This document shows, piece by piece, positions 34,575 through 47,139 of a stretch of 64,000 nt of DNA. This DNA is from Paramacrobiotus metropolitanus (Eukaryota > Tardigrada > Eutardigrada > Parachela > Macrobiotidae). The stretch spans positions 496,001 through 560,000 of the forward strand of contig NW_026570251.1 in assembly GCF_019649055.1 (NCBI RefSeq), given 5' to 3'. The notes beneath the pieces were generated by a model. It did not search any database, was not told where the DNA came from, and saw only the letters and a list, made by a program, of their open reading frames with translations. A program made the position numbers and the translations under genes. Each line of letters starts with the position of its first letter. Position 1 is the first letter of the stretch.

Positions 34575-34868
34575 ATCAGCGTTAGTTACCAGGAAAGTTT
34601 TAATTTCATTGAAGATCAGATAGCTTCGATTTTACAAGCGAATATTCCAAAGTGCGACTTTCAACAGATAGTACTGCAGCAAATTACACTGAAATCTCCG
34701 ACAACTTCTCGTTACCATTTGCAGATGAACGCTTCGATAACACTATCGCGCGGATCATTACTTTGAGCTCGTACCGCCAAAGTTAATTTAAACAGCGTTG
34801 CAGCTTCCCTATAAACTGCTACATGATTTCTGACTTTTTCATTTACCAGAACTTTCGTATTTTTCATA

Positions 34869-36390
34869 ATGCTGTTTCGTTTGTGTGTTTTTATCATAGT
34901 TACGTGCTTGTCACTGGCCGTTGTTGCACGGAGCGAACCATGCAGTGCAGCATGGCAGAAATGCGGGCGACTGCGGAACGAGACCTATGGGATACTGCAG
35001 AACCGACCATCTGCCTCGTGGCCTATGAGACAGGAGAATGTTAGTAACACTGAACAAGCGGACAGTCATTGTCGGTATGTATTGCTGCGCCTGTGCGCCG
35101 TATGAAAATTATTTTAATGACAGCTTACAGAATGCTAGGAAAAAATGACAATTACTGAGGCGGTCTAGCTCAGGCTGGCATAGTCCAGACGGTTCAGTAT
35201 AACCTTAGTACTCAATCGATAATGTGCGGCCACGGACGACGTTCACTTTTCATTGCAGTCGAATGATTTTGTCTTCTCACAAAGCACAAGCATGTCAGAG
35301 ATAATACGACATTTTCTGCTCAAAAACCGGTCTGTTGCGTCAAGGCTTAAAAAATCGGTTTTTCCCGGTAACCAAACTTAATCAAAGTTAACGTCGACTG
35401 TCCCTCGGCACTGCCACTGCAGTTTCGGGCTGCTGGTCTATTGGTCCGTTGAAAAGATACGAATATTGTGAAATGCACACATAGCCCGGCGGTAACGCCG
35501 TCCAACGCCATCTACCTACTGCCGGGGGACTCACCCACAATACGTCGACGTTTTTCGCGTTTCAGACCATTTCGCAAAATTGATTCGCTTTCTGGACATA
35601 CCAAAGACACGGTATTCTCTGCGTTGTTCCCCAGCAAAAAAATGATTCTATATTAATCTCGTGTGCAAGCTTGTATAAAACTAGAAATTGTTAAGCAGTA
35701 AATTCTTGAAAAATTTTTGTAACGCGGAGCAACGCGGAGAATACCGTGTCCTCAGGGTCTGGCACGCGAATCCATATTGTGAACAGGTCCGCATTGCAAA
35801 GAACATCGAGTACGCATGTAAATCTCTGTGCTTCCTGTTTTTGAATTAAAGCGGTCGGGATTATTGCAGCCCTGCCACGGCACTGGCGCACTGCCTGGCC
35901 AGCGTGCTGCAGCGCTGTCCCGACGATCCCGAGGTGGAGCGCTTCACTGGGAACGGTGGATGGTACGATGCAGAAACGTGGATGATGGAGAGTCGAATAT
36001 GCGAGCTGTCACTCCATGCTGTCGGCTTCAACCTCGCTCTCGCATACTGCGAAAAGCAGCTCCCCGACTCCCAGAAAGCCCTGATGTATGCCGACTACAC
36101 TGCACTGGCTCAAGCGTCAAACAACGCCACCATGGCGCACTACAACCTGTGCGAGTGGGTGCAGTATAGGCATTTGTAGCATAGTGCAGATGGAGCGTGC
36201 TTGTTTTGGGGAGGTACACGCAAATTGTTGCTGTACAACAGAGTGTTTCTTATTCAGGATGTTGCGACAGTTTGCTGAGAAAACCAGTGCTGTGGCCAGC
36301 GTTGAGCTGATTGAGAAGTGTGGAGCGGAAGCGATACGGGTGCTGCATGAAGGTCATAAGCAATTGCACACTGCACACTGTTCCAGCTGA
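34869..36390 (+). CDS. Ten-cysteine secreted protein, copy B (3 exons)
   Basis: Exons 34869-35074, 35870-36154, 36258-36390; introns phase 2, 207 residues. Leader MLFRLCVFIIVTCLSLAVVA, then the same ten-cysteine layout as copy A: EPCSAAWQKCG and SHC in exon 1, five cysteines in exon 2 including NGGWYDAETW and RICELSLHAVGF, and KCGAEA plus a terminal HCSS in exon 3. The second exon is exactly 285 bases in both A and B; lengths and phases are conserved, which argues for purifying selection while the neighbouring receptor decays. AATAAA follows about 160 bp after the stop. The function is unknown; secretion and tight disulphide-bonded folding are inferred from sequence. Confidence 0.87.
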
Positions 36391-37668
36391 GTGCGCTTAA
36401 GGGAAGGAAGCGGTACAATTTCGCGTACATGAGCTTTGTATCCTGTCGAGCTGTCGCTATCGCGCAGTCGGAATCAATTCTTTTCAATTTTTTTATACGA
36501 GTATCATTCTACAATTCAGTTATTACTGGCGAAAGTCAAATCCGGAGAGCTAAATAAAATGGACAAAAATTATCAGTGCTTTGTCGTGTGACAAAGGTTG
36601 GAATGTTGTCAGATCTTCTTAAAACTTTACCGGAAAAGTCATATAAATATCAAGTGAATCCTGCTGTCCATGATACACAGGTGTTTAGCAAGCTTGTTTC
36701 GGTTAGCTGGATTTTTAATTCGAGTGCCGCCAAGTTCTTCGTAAATTTTCCATATCAGCGAAATTAACCGTTATTAACTTTAAGGGAAGTGGCCCGGTAT
36801 ATGGTGCCGAATTCGTGTGCTTGCGCGAAAACTTTCACTTTAGCGCACTCCCAAACACATTTTTGTTTCGGTTTATGACATTCTGTAGCCAGAATTGTCT
36901 AACAGCCATAACTCCCGAATCGGATGTTGCGCACACAAACGGTTTTCACGTCAGATGTATACAAATAGAATGTCATAAACCGAAACAAACTTGTATTTGG
37001 GAGTGCGCGAAAGTGTAAGTTTTCGTGCATGTACACGAATTTGGTACCATGTGCCAGGCCACTTCCCTCAAGAAGTCTTTTATTCGGCATCAGCCAGTAC
37101 ATGCATCGTTACGTCTGCACCTATTTACACTAGCCAATGCTTGTGAGCCTGTACATTCCTTCGAAATGTGTCGACAAATCAACAACACGAAAGACAACGA
37201 TTTTAAGCTACATTTGTTACTTGTCTGTGACTTTATCTACTGACGTTGCTGCTGGATATTACCGGCTCCGCGCTTATGTGAACGCTGCGTTGTGGCAGTC
37301 GTTCTGCATTGATGTACTCTGTGGGCATATCGTATTTCTCCCTGAATTATGACTTATTTACCGTCCACTTAGGACAATTCCAGCACACAGTCTCCGTCTT
37401 CGATTCATCTTCTGTGCAAACTCAGGTAGCAGGCACGTTAAAAACGATGTACCACAATAATTGCTGACTCAACTCGTTTGCGGGAAGAATCTCCGGAAGC
37501 CATTGATGGCCACCCACGAGCCCTGTGTTTAATACTAAATACCAACAAGTTTTTGCTGACTCTTCAATTCTTTCTGATTGTTACATAATAGCTGGCGGAT
37601 GTAAGGCATCATCATTCCGTTTTTGCCGATAGTTACCAACTTTGCAAGTCGGAGAAGAGAACCCGAAA
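36391..37668. other. Spacer before receptor copy C, with a MITE
   Basis: Collinear with 26305-27303 except for the 284-bp MITE at 36784. No gene was seen. Confidence 0.6.
36784..37067. mobile_element. 284-bp MITE with about 100-bp inverted arms
   Basis: It begins GGGAAGTGGCC and ends GGCCACTTCCC; arms match for about 100 bp, including TTTCGGTTTATGACATTCT. The flanks TAA / TCA are compatible with a TNA target that has mutated. It is absent from the collinear spacer of unit 1 near 26740. Confidence 0.8.
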
Positions 37669-39779
37669 ATGCCGGCAATTCCCTCTATCACATCAGCGAA
37701 ACTCCCAGACAAACTGGACAAGAAAAGTCCGGCCCTGCGTTCGTTAAAACTCTACCTGTTTTATCTGCGGACATGCGGATTTTATCCTCTCGCCGATTTG
37801 CTGCATGCACCGCCAGCGCTCGGTCGGTGCTTCTTGCCGTACTCCATCGTTATCGTGACTGCATCCATCTTCTGCGCCGCCGTGGATCTCTTCATGTGGA
37901 TTACCGTCGAGTACTACATCATCGGGGCGGATGGACTTCTTCAGTATGGTAATGCTACCGGAGCGTATCATCTTCACGGTGCACGCCCCCTTCGTTTTAA
38001 TCTACATGATCGTACACAGCAAACGGATTCAAACGTTGGCCCACAATCTGGATGACGTGTTAACCCCGATGACGCCACCACTACGATTCATCAGGTGGAG
38101 ATACAATTCAAACGCTTTTAAAGCTGTTTCTAGAATACCTGTTCTGAAGTACAGAAATTACTGTTTCTAGTTTTTTTTAGAATGACCTTTAATTTCAAAG
38201 GATCTGGAAGTACATTCTGAAGATGATGGTTAGATTTTTTTCAAAACGGTTTCCTATGATTTTTGTTTGGTTTTTCGTAACGGTTTCATACTGCGTAATC
38301 TTGTAACTATCTGTAATCGTTTTTAAGAAACGCTTTTCTTTAATGCTCTGGAAAGTTTTTAATAGATTATTTTCCTTAATTTTTATTATTTTGCTCATTT
38401 GCATTTTGTCGTTTCACTATCCTTATATTTTATTAGTTCGCGCTTCTGTTAGTCCAGAACTGGTCCTACAAAAGCTGTATATAGTACTATATAAATACAG
38501 ATATGACTGGAAAATCAAGTATTCCATTTTGCAATCATTTTAAACATGTGAAGGCCGATTTGACTTCGAAATGATTTGCTTCAACGTTTTCTGGCATTAG
38601 AATCTTCGCGGTGACGAGTTTAATATGGACCGAACTGTGTCCGGCGCTGACTGTCCCAATTCTCCTCAACACCAGGTACGAGTTCCTGGTAGACGTTACA
38701 CGGATTGTTAGTGTGGATGGAGATGGACAGTTACAGTGTGAGCGTGATGAGCATCGTCAATATTGTCGGCAATGTTTTGCTGAGCCACACTAATATTGCG
38801 CCACATCTGTTTATTTTGACGCTGGTACTGTTAATCACCAAAGCGTTTAAGCACGTGAATTACCGATTACGGACAATCCGGGAGACATGCAACGAGTATC
38901 AGTTAAAAGGCGGCGTTAGTGGAGTTCCGCAAAGTGATGGGCGTGCTGCGGCAGCTTAACGGGATTTTCAGCGGTTTAATGCTGTTGAGCTGCGTGAAGG
39001 ATTTGGTGGTGATTGTATCGTTTATTGCGTTTAATCTGCGGATGCCCACACAACAGGGCGATGATGAGGATAATGTGGAGTTTGCGTTGCGTCAGCAGTC
39101 TGACGAGGGAAACGTGCGAATCTGCATGTATTATTCCGGCGGTACGAATGTTATCATGGCTTTTGTCAGGCTGGTGATCTTTATTGGATGTAACGCACAG
39201 GTAAACGATTGTGTTGCATGCGCGCAATTCAAATTATACTTAACTGAAATCTTTGGACATCATAAAATTAAATCATAATTTAGTAGTAATTCCATTTTAA
39301 ACTGTTTTTGAAGAAATACTGTGCAGATCTTTTAGAATAATGATTACCGTGAAAGTTCTTTAAAAGGTCCGAAGTATCAGCAAAACGCTTGAAGCAATCG
39401 GGGATGGATATCCCGACTCGCCGCTAACAGCATTAAGTACGCGTTTCCATCACGAAATCGCTGCGTCAGAAAGAACAGCCATTTCGGCCGGGGGATTCTT
39501 CAACATTAGCAAAGAGTATCTTATAACGGTACGATACAAGCGTTACTTCCGTTTCTGTACCCGTTTCGACGTCGTCTGCTGACTTCTTTTCAGGTTACGG
39601 GTGCTATTCTCTCCTACTTCATTCTAATCTACCAGGCGCGTGATCAGAAGAGCGATATGGCGGAGCTCGTTAAAGAGCGGACGTTTCGGAAAGAGTTAGA
39701 GTTTATGCTGCTGAATTTGACGCGGCTCGTCGATTCGTTGCGGAGCACGTGTATACACCATAACAATAAAACATTGTGA
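37669..39779 (+). pseudogene. Gustatory-receptor-like gene copy C, three +1 frameshifts
   Basis: Exons 37669-38094, 38601-39200, 39367-39528, 39594-39779, with the same introns and phases as copy B. Exon 1 is one base longer and exon 2 two bases longer than in copy B. The extra bases lie near 37923 (after VEYYII), 38690 (in the EFL.. segment) and 38907 (after NEYQL). The first shift leads to a stop 45 codons later. The third and fourth exons are intact, including TGAILSYFILIYQ. All breaks are single-base gains, which could be real decay or a systematic sequencing bias. The 7TM layout, loop and tail otherwise match copy B closely. Confidence 0.8.
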
Positions 39780-40339
39780 CTAAAAATTGAAAAGGTTGAA
39801 ATGTCGCTGGTCGACGGGAACGAACTGTGCGGTGCATAATAAACGCTGCCTGTGATTAGGAGGGAATTTATTCAAAGAGATATTCGGCGTGCTGTGTCCA
39901 TATACAGAGTAATGGCTTCTACACGTCTGAGAAATAACCTGGCAGCCGGAGGTAAATTACTAAACCGCCGTAAAGCTAGTCATTAAAACCGGTTTGTAAT
40001 GCGAGTAAGCGACAACAGATGCAACGTGAGCATTAACCGTACAAAGTACTCTAAACCGCTTAAACGGAATCTCACTGTGCTCACATTCAGACCGTCTGCG
40101 GTAATGAAACTGCTTGTTAATCAACAATCATCGACTCTATTTATATTTCAGAGTTCTTGTTATGCTTTTACGGCTAAGTTAAACGAGTTAGTTGATATTG
40201 CGGTAACAGTCTTTATATTTGGAAAATAAAATTTGTGTGCCTGAAATTAAGTTTTTGCTATTAAAATCACAGTTATTCTGCTTTATCGGCAAATGTGATT
40301 GGCGCAATCGATGTTGTGAAAACGGCATCAATATTCAAA
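39780..40339. other. Spacer between receptor copy C and BTB gene
   Basis: Collinear with 31375-32051. It probably contains the BTB gene promoter; no core element was recognised. Confidence 0.5.
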
Positions 40340-43300
40340 ATGGCTGGGAACCCACCATTCTGGGGATGGCAAAGCGAGCTTTCGGCCATGGGAGACAGAG
40401 TCAAGTATGTTTTGGAGAATGACAAATTTGGCGATGTAGCATTCTGTGTTCCTTTGGATTCCGAACAACCTAGCGGACCAATAGTAGATATTCGAGCGCA
40501 CAGGTAGGCCGCAGCCAGAAAGCATGGATATTCATTTTACGATAATGTGCCAATCTGCCGCATTATAACATGAAACTGAACAGCGAGATAATATTTTTAC
40601 ACTGAAAGAACAATATATATTATGCCCTTAAAAATTCTTGCTATGTAGTTATCCATAATTCACATAATTCGTTTGAGATGAGTGCCGTGAAAACCATTCA
40701 CTGGAGTAAAAACGAGCCCGAATAATCGCTAATATTATAATTACCAGGTTTCTACTGGCCATGGGAAGCAAAGTCTTCGAGAGGATGCTTTATGGTCACG
40801 CTAAAGACGTACGGGACTTAATACAGATTACCGACATCGACGAAAAAACCTTCAGGATCATATTAAGGTGCAAAAAACTGAGTCAAAACTGTGCTGTTGT
40901 CGGTAAAATGCATGTATTAATCCGAAAAACTTACCAGTGCGGCACTAGATACATTCAAACTCTGCGGATCTAGATATACGGTACCTGTATTGTAAATTAT
41001 TTACAGTAATGGCGGCAAAGCGACATATAATCCTTTTTAATATAGGTATATTTATTACGATCAAATAGGACCGTTTGATGGTGCAACGGCATTTTCCACT
41101 ATATATCTGCAGCGGAGAAATACGGGATTCCTCGGGTGCAGCCTGCCTGTCGAGCGTTCCTGATGGATAACGTCACTCCAGAAAACTGCTTTAGTTGGTA
41201 TCTTCAGGTACAAAACAACTGCATTTAAACTGCAAATTTTCTGAAGTATGCTAAGCAGCTGGCAAAAGCGGCGTTTCTGCAAGTTTCAGTTTTGGCTACT
41301 ATAACAATTAAAAATTAATAATTATGGCTGTTAGGCAGTGTAATAAGTAATTATTGAATACTGACCTTATATGATATGCAGTACTCGATTTTTGTATTTG
41401 TGGTTTAGCATCTTCGAAGCTACAAGCAGTTTTTAACAACGTTTCAAAAAATTGCGATGGTATTTAATACAGTTTCGGTAAAAATACGCCAAGACACCAC
41501 CGCGCCTTTGCGAGCATTTTACTTCGCCATATCGCAGTAACCGGATGTTGCGCGCAAAATGAAATAATTACTCGCAGCAGTGCATACAGGTTCAAACCTC
41601 GAACCGATGCGCACGTGCCCGAAACCGGTCACACGTCCTTTCCTCGACCTGCCTTTTGCTTTTCGGCAGTTTTGTTAACTGACATGTTGCTGATTAACAC
41701 AGTCTGCAGACCAACAATTCGCATCTTTGCAACTTTGCTGCCCGACGTTTTGCTGAAACTGTATCGTTCGTTGACTGTCAGGTTGAGTTTGGGAGTGCGC
41801 ACAACATGTTCACGTTATCATGCTAAACAGTACAGATACAGCGCCAAAACGTACTTCAACATCAAGTCTTCAACTCAACTGCTATAATAAACGAAGCATG
41901 TGTTTTTTTTGTGATAATGTGTTTACTATTTAACAGGCGAAATGCCCAAGATTTGCCGTAAGCAATCTGGCAGACTTTTTCTTGGGAAAAATCGATCCTT
42001 GGGGAGCATCGGTATTACAATCTGACAACTTTCTGGAGGCTCACATCGATGAAGTGAAGTCCATTTTGAGCCGCGACACACTGCGAGCAGAAGAGAATCA
42101 GGTGTATACAGCCGTAATTAAGTAAGTCAAGCTGCTTTACGGAACACGTACGAGGCTTACCACTTTTTGCAAGAGTACTAATTAGAATGAGCTTAATAAA
42201 AAGTTACACTAAGCGAAATACAATCATAGTAACCGATAATTGCTAATTCAGTACTGAACAAAAGACCTTTCACTTGGAGGAAATTTGTACAGTGCAACCA
42301 CGCGTACGTTGTACGAATGCAGTTACGATTTGCACACACGGCAGACAGTGCCGCATGTGCTCATACCGTATAAAGTCCCTTCAAGTGAAGGGCTAGCGTC
42401 CAGTAATCATATTGTCATTTGTCAGTCTGTAGACACACCAAAACGGCGTGGTGCTTAATTAAGTACATAATTCCATTTTCCGGCCGGTATTCTGAGCTGT
42501 CTAGAGCAGACATGTCTGTTTCCGCAGCTGGGCAAACCGCTACTGCGTGAAGATGGCCATTCGGATAGAAGATGCTATGACTCTGCGTTCTGAATTGGGT
42601 AATATGCTGTACTTGATCCGATTCCCCGTTATGACCTACCAGGAAATCGCTGCCGGACCATCTAAGGTAAGGAGAGACTAAGTGATACTTTTAACTGGAA
42701 CCAACGCGGAAACGGCTGGACAAATTTGGCTTGCAATGACCGGTGACGGTACGCGGCGACGCGCTTCGTAAAATAACGGCATTCGTCGATATATGAACTT
42801 AAACAACGTAACCGCAACATGTTGCGAGAAAGTTAACACAGGGAATGTGCTTAAGACTCTATTAGGACGAATCTTTGTAGAGTAGCGTTAATTCAAGGGT
42901 AATCTTAATTTTGCATTGCAGTCGGGAATACTGCCTGCGGAGGAAATTAATCAGTTGTTCCAGTTTTGGTTTGCTGATGAACCGTTGCCAATCAAATTCA
43001 TTAACCGGAGGAGACCTCTGCCGACGCTTCTCGCCATATCAAGGTTCGATAAAGTGAAAAGGCCATATTACGATGGATGGAGTTACATAGCCGGACGACC
43101 AGAAGCGATCAAGTGCATAACCAACCAATTACTTTTGCTAAGAGTTAAATTATGTTACTTTCTCGATTTGGCAGATTTGTGGTTTCGATAGGGCGGAAAG
43201 ACGGCACCAGCACAGCAGTCCAGGTATCATTCGTTGATTTTAACGATAAAATGAGAATCAAGTCGGTACAACCAACTGCTGTGACAATAACACTGATACA

Positions 43301-44156
43301 ACAAATTTTTCAGGTTCCCCAATCAATTAATCTTGTTGCGGTGGCAGGTTTCATTCAAAATCAGTGGCCTGTTGATGGAAGTAGGTGCACAGCATCATTA
43401 CGACTGTCCATCGACAAAACGGGGTCTCATTATAATTCCTATAATTCATTCAACGACCGATATGAATCAACTATAGATGTTCATCATGAGTCCTGGACTC
43501 TCACATCTGACAATATTTCCCACCCAATACACAAGTTCACTTTAGCCAAACCAGTAAAACTGTCGCTTCAGAACTGGTACACTATTTTCCTGGAGATACC
43601 GGTAATTTAACGAAAACTAAGACCTTCGGATTATTGTCCTCACTGTTCTTACGGATGTGGTGTGCTGCACATATCCCGCGCAGTGACGCACAAACCATGA
43701 CATACATATATTCTTATTATTCTTCATAACGGTTTGACCTCCAAAATTGTATACGTACAGTACGTAACGTACTCGTACTAAATTTTACTATTAAATTTTA
43801 ATTATAAATTAAACACAGAGAATTAAATATTTCTACAACTTGAAAAATAATGGTGGAACCTGGTTTGGTGTAAAAGCAGTCTTTGCATTTATGTGCGTTA
43901 CGTGAAAATTGGTATGATGTTTTTGCGATGGTCAGGAACAAAAGGAAGCACTAATCCGGTTTGTACATTTTATGTCTTGCAGGGGATGACCACGTCAAGC
44001 TACGGTACGAACGGAGTCAGCAGTATCGCTCGCAGCGATGATAATTATAACCTTACCGTTCACTTTGATAGGGTTTCTACGGGTACACCCCGGTACGGCA
44101 GAACCGACAATTTTTCCGGTCAATTTCCGCAAATTTATTTTGAGGTGATCGAGTGA
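40340..44156 (+). CDS. BTB-BACK-PHR domain protein (BTBD3/6-like), frameshift in exon 3
   Basis: Probable exons: 40340-40503, 40748-40867, 41046-41207, 41937-42121, 42528-42666, 42922-43143, 43314-43601, 43983-44156. Exons 1-3 encode a BTB domain (DIRAHRFLLAMGSKVFERML, then YIYYDQIGPFDGATA and a SAAEKYGIP segment). Exons 4-6 encode BACK (EAHIDEVKSILSRDTL, NWANRYC, YLIRFPVMT). Exons 6-8 form a PHR beta-sandwich ending GQFPQIYFEVIE. The family are cytosolic adaptors, many pairing with cullin-3 ligases. In exon 3 an extra TA within ACTATATATCTG (about 41100) breaks the frame between the two BTB halves. The donor after exon 6 (AGA|GTTAAA) is weak; 43144-43313 may hold another small exon. Either a recent pseudogene or a sequence error. 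Confidence 0.75.
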
Positions 44157-45284
44157 CCCAAATTAATATAGAAGACTCATGACTGCTAGGGTATGCTACT
44201 GTGCGCTATGCACATGAGTCTCTGTACACATAAAGCTTACAGATGTTTAAAATCATGTTTCCATGAATGGTCCCTTTTGGTTGGCCACTATAACTGCATG
44301 CCTGTTGGCGGCAATATGAGAATTAAAAATGTTTAATGTTACGGTTGTAACTTGTATTGAGTTCTGCTACCCTGTGTTTTCCTGCTTCCGGCAAATCCGT
44401 TCGCAGCTGGTTTAGCAATCTTTCGAGTACAATGATTCATCTTTTCCGAACCTACACAGCACGAAACTCGCCAAAGCGCTGAATTTACAATTTGGGTTGA
44501 GCAACTCTAGTAAGCACATTAGCTTCTTTTTGAGCTCGTTGTGCATGAAGAGCATTAAAATCCTTACTTGAGAAATTAGCAGCATTCATTAAGAGGCTGC
44601 AAAGGGGAGAACGAGTTTTCTGGCAATAAGCTGTAATTCTGGTCTAGCTATGAGGTATTTTATAGTTATAACAACAACATTTGCACGTGCTGGTACCACT
44701 TCTTGATTGTTAAAATTTAACACAAAAAAAACACCAAAGCCTCTGCATTCTCTCGGGCTAAAGATGGAAGATAGGCGTAAGCTACAGCTTAACAGTCGCT
44801 AAGATCGTCCCGTACGTAAGAAAGAATGATCGGAAGCTAAAGTCAGATTACAAATAGCGCCTAAAATCATGTTGCGCGGTAGCTGCTGGTAAGAGCAAGC
44901 AGTAAGTTTGATGAACCGATCGGGCAGCATCTCTTCCACTTTAGTATTTGTACGGGTATTATCGATTCCTGGTCCCAAGACTCCCAACAGTGTAACATTA
45001 CACAGTGCTTGTTTGATCTCAGCCATCCCGTACTGGATCCGCAATCCCTCGTTGGACTTGGAGTACTCACCGATTAATGGATAACACACTACGCTTACGC
45101 TGGAATGTTTGCCAGTTCGGAAAGCAATGTGAGTCGCACCTTAACCTGCGCCAGCACCTGTGCGGTAGCAACTCAAAAGAGCTAGATACCGCAGCGCTCG
45201 CTTGCAACGGTATTCGTACAAATTATTTCGCACGCTTTCTCGGTATTACGCAAAGACATCAGGCAGACTTTACAGCTTATTCCC
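44157..45284. other. Intergenic with one unexplained minus-strand frame
   Basis: Apart from the frame listed at 44799-45089, nothing was recognised. Confidence 0.4.
44799..45089 (-). CDS. Unrecognised 96-codon frame, possible exon
   Basis: The peptide is less biased than random translation of A+T-rich DNA and contains ALCNVTLLGVLGPGIDNT and LPDRFIKLTACSYQQLP. It starts at a GTG, not an ATG, and a GGTGAGTACTCC motif near its beginning could be a donor, so if real it is an internal exon of a minus-strand gene. No family was recognised and no partner exon was found before the receptor gene at 45.3 kb. Confidence 0.3.
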   Translation of the reverse strand: MCYPLIGEYSKSNEGLRIQYGMAEIKQALCNVTLLGVLGPGIDNTRTNTKVEEMLPDRFIKLTACSYQQLPRNMILGAICNLTLASDHSFLRTGRS

Positions 45285-45323
45285 TTGATGGTGCGACCTC
45301 TGCAACGTGTTCTAAAATCAATT

Positions 45324-47139
45324 ATGGCTGCGGCGGAAGAGAGCAAAATTCCTTCCGAACCCCGCCCGGTACTGGGCGTACTAAAACTGTACCTTCACTA
45401 TCTACGAATTTGCGGATATTTTCCCCTAACCAACTTCATCTCGACGCCATCGTTCAGCCGCTGCTTTCTTCCGTATTCCATATGCCTCCTCGGAATCCGC
45501 TGCCTATGCACCACCCTGGACCTGTTCTCGTGGATCGTGGTGGAGAATCGATTCATTTCGAACATGGAGTTTTTCAGCATGGCCATGCTGCCCGAGCGGG
45601 CTTTCTACGCCACTCACTCGACCTTCCTCTGCCTCTGCATGATCATCCATGCTAAACGCATCCAGAAACTCATTTACAATCTGGAAGGGGCCGCGCTGCA
45701 GGTGGCGCCACGGTTGTGGCCCATCAAAGCCTTTGTCGTGATCAGTGCATTGTGGACAGTGGCGTGCCCGGCACTCTCCGTTCCGGCCGTACTAAAAAGC
45801 ACCGACGACTTTCTGGAGCTTTTTCAGAAATGGTTCGGGATGAAAATGCCGCAATCCACCTTCAAAACTATCAGCGCTGCCTGCAGTATTCTGATGAATC
45901 ATAGTACGATTGCCCCGCACATGCTCGTTCTGGGGCTGGTATTGCTCATCACTGCAACCCTGAAGAGTGTCCACCGTCAACTGCGGGCGGTGGCCACAAA
46001 GCAGCAACTAATGCTAGTGTGGACGTCTTGTCGAAAGGTCATGGGTGTGCTGCGGCAGTTTAACGGGATTTTCAGCGGCTTGGTGCTGTTTACCTGCGCG
46101 CATGATTTGGTCGTGGTGGTGGCCTTTATCTCGTTTAATATGCGCCTGCCTACGGAACGGGACGATGGTGAGGATGATACGGAATTCGCTCTGCGACAAG
46201 GAGCCGATGAAAGCAGCGTTAGCATGTATATCTTCTACTCCGGCGCCAACGATGTGCTCATGGCAATTCTGCGGCTAATTATCTTCGTTCAATGTAGCAC
46301 ACAAGTAAGTGGGGAGTAAGGGTAACAACAAAATTCGTTAGACGAAATTTACGAGCAATTTTATTCCGAAAGGCGTTAAAACAGATAATACTCGTAATTT
46401 TGTAGAAAAATGATTTTAGAAATATTAATTTTTTCTTGTTCAGTTGTTGTTTTCCCTAATTTAACAAGATTATTTTTGTTACTTTTTTATGTCCAAAAGC
46501 GATTCGTTGTTGTTATTTTTTCTCAAAATTTTAATGTGTTGAGCTCAGTATTTGTTCTGGGATCAGAAACAAGCAACAACTATTTTTGCGCAGAATAGTT
46601 TCGTAAGAAATCCGAAAAATATGCTTCACGCGGTAACTGAAGATATGCTTAGCAATTTCCTTTAGGCTCGACAAATTCGCAACTCACTGGAAGCTATCGC
46701 TGCCGAGCATCCGGATTCGGCTTTGGAAGAAGCTGCCACCCGGATTCAGCAGGAAATTGCCATGTCAGAGAATACCTCGGTTTCCGCGGGAGGGTATTTT
46801 TCTGTCAGCCAGGAATATCTTATCACGGTAAAACTATGTACTCGTACATACAGAGTATGTTACCCACAGTCATGTACCGTGCTAAATTGCCAACGTAATT
46901 GAAATTTCAAGATCATTGCTTGAAAAACGGGTACGAATTTGTTTAAGGTCACTGGTGCCATTCTTTCCTACTTTATCCTCATCTACCAAACCCGCGACCA
47001 AAAGATGGACGCTGTCAACCTCGTTAAAGAGAAAACGTATAAAAAAGACATGGAGATGATGCGATCCATACTGTACAATCTAACATACTCGGTGGACTCG
47101 CTACGATTGTCATTGTTTCCTACATTAAAACACTGTTAA
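45324..47139 (+). CDS. Gustatory-receptor-like 7TM protein copy D (intact, 3 exons)
   Basis: Exons 45324-46304, 46666-46827, 46948-47139; all junctions phase 0, giving 444 residues. An in-frame ATG at 45285 would add 13 residues; MAAAEESK was preferred because it matches the N-terminal length of copies B and C. The body shares YLHYLRICGYFPL, MEFFSMAMLPER, IAPHMLVLG and LRQFNGIFSGLVLF with the others. The loop exon is again exactly 162 bases and ends QEYLIT; the last exon opens TGAILSYFILIYQ. No intron interrupts the first half, as in the 5-kb copy. AATAAA follows the stop by about 10 bases. It is the most diverged of the four and has no frame break. Presumed chemoreceptor channel; ligand unknown. 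Confidence 0.87.

Larger units (their letters stand above)
34600..40320. repeat. Tandem duplication unit 2 (secreted protein + receptor)
   Basis: Direct-orientation partner of 24580-32050. It ends where the BTB gene starts. Confidence 0.9.
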
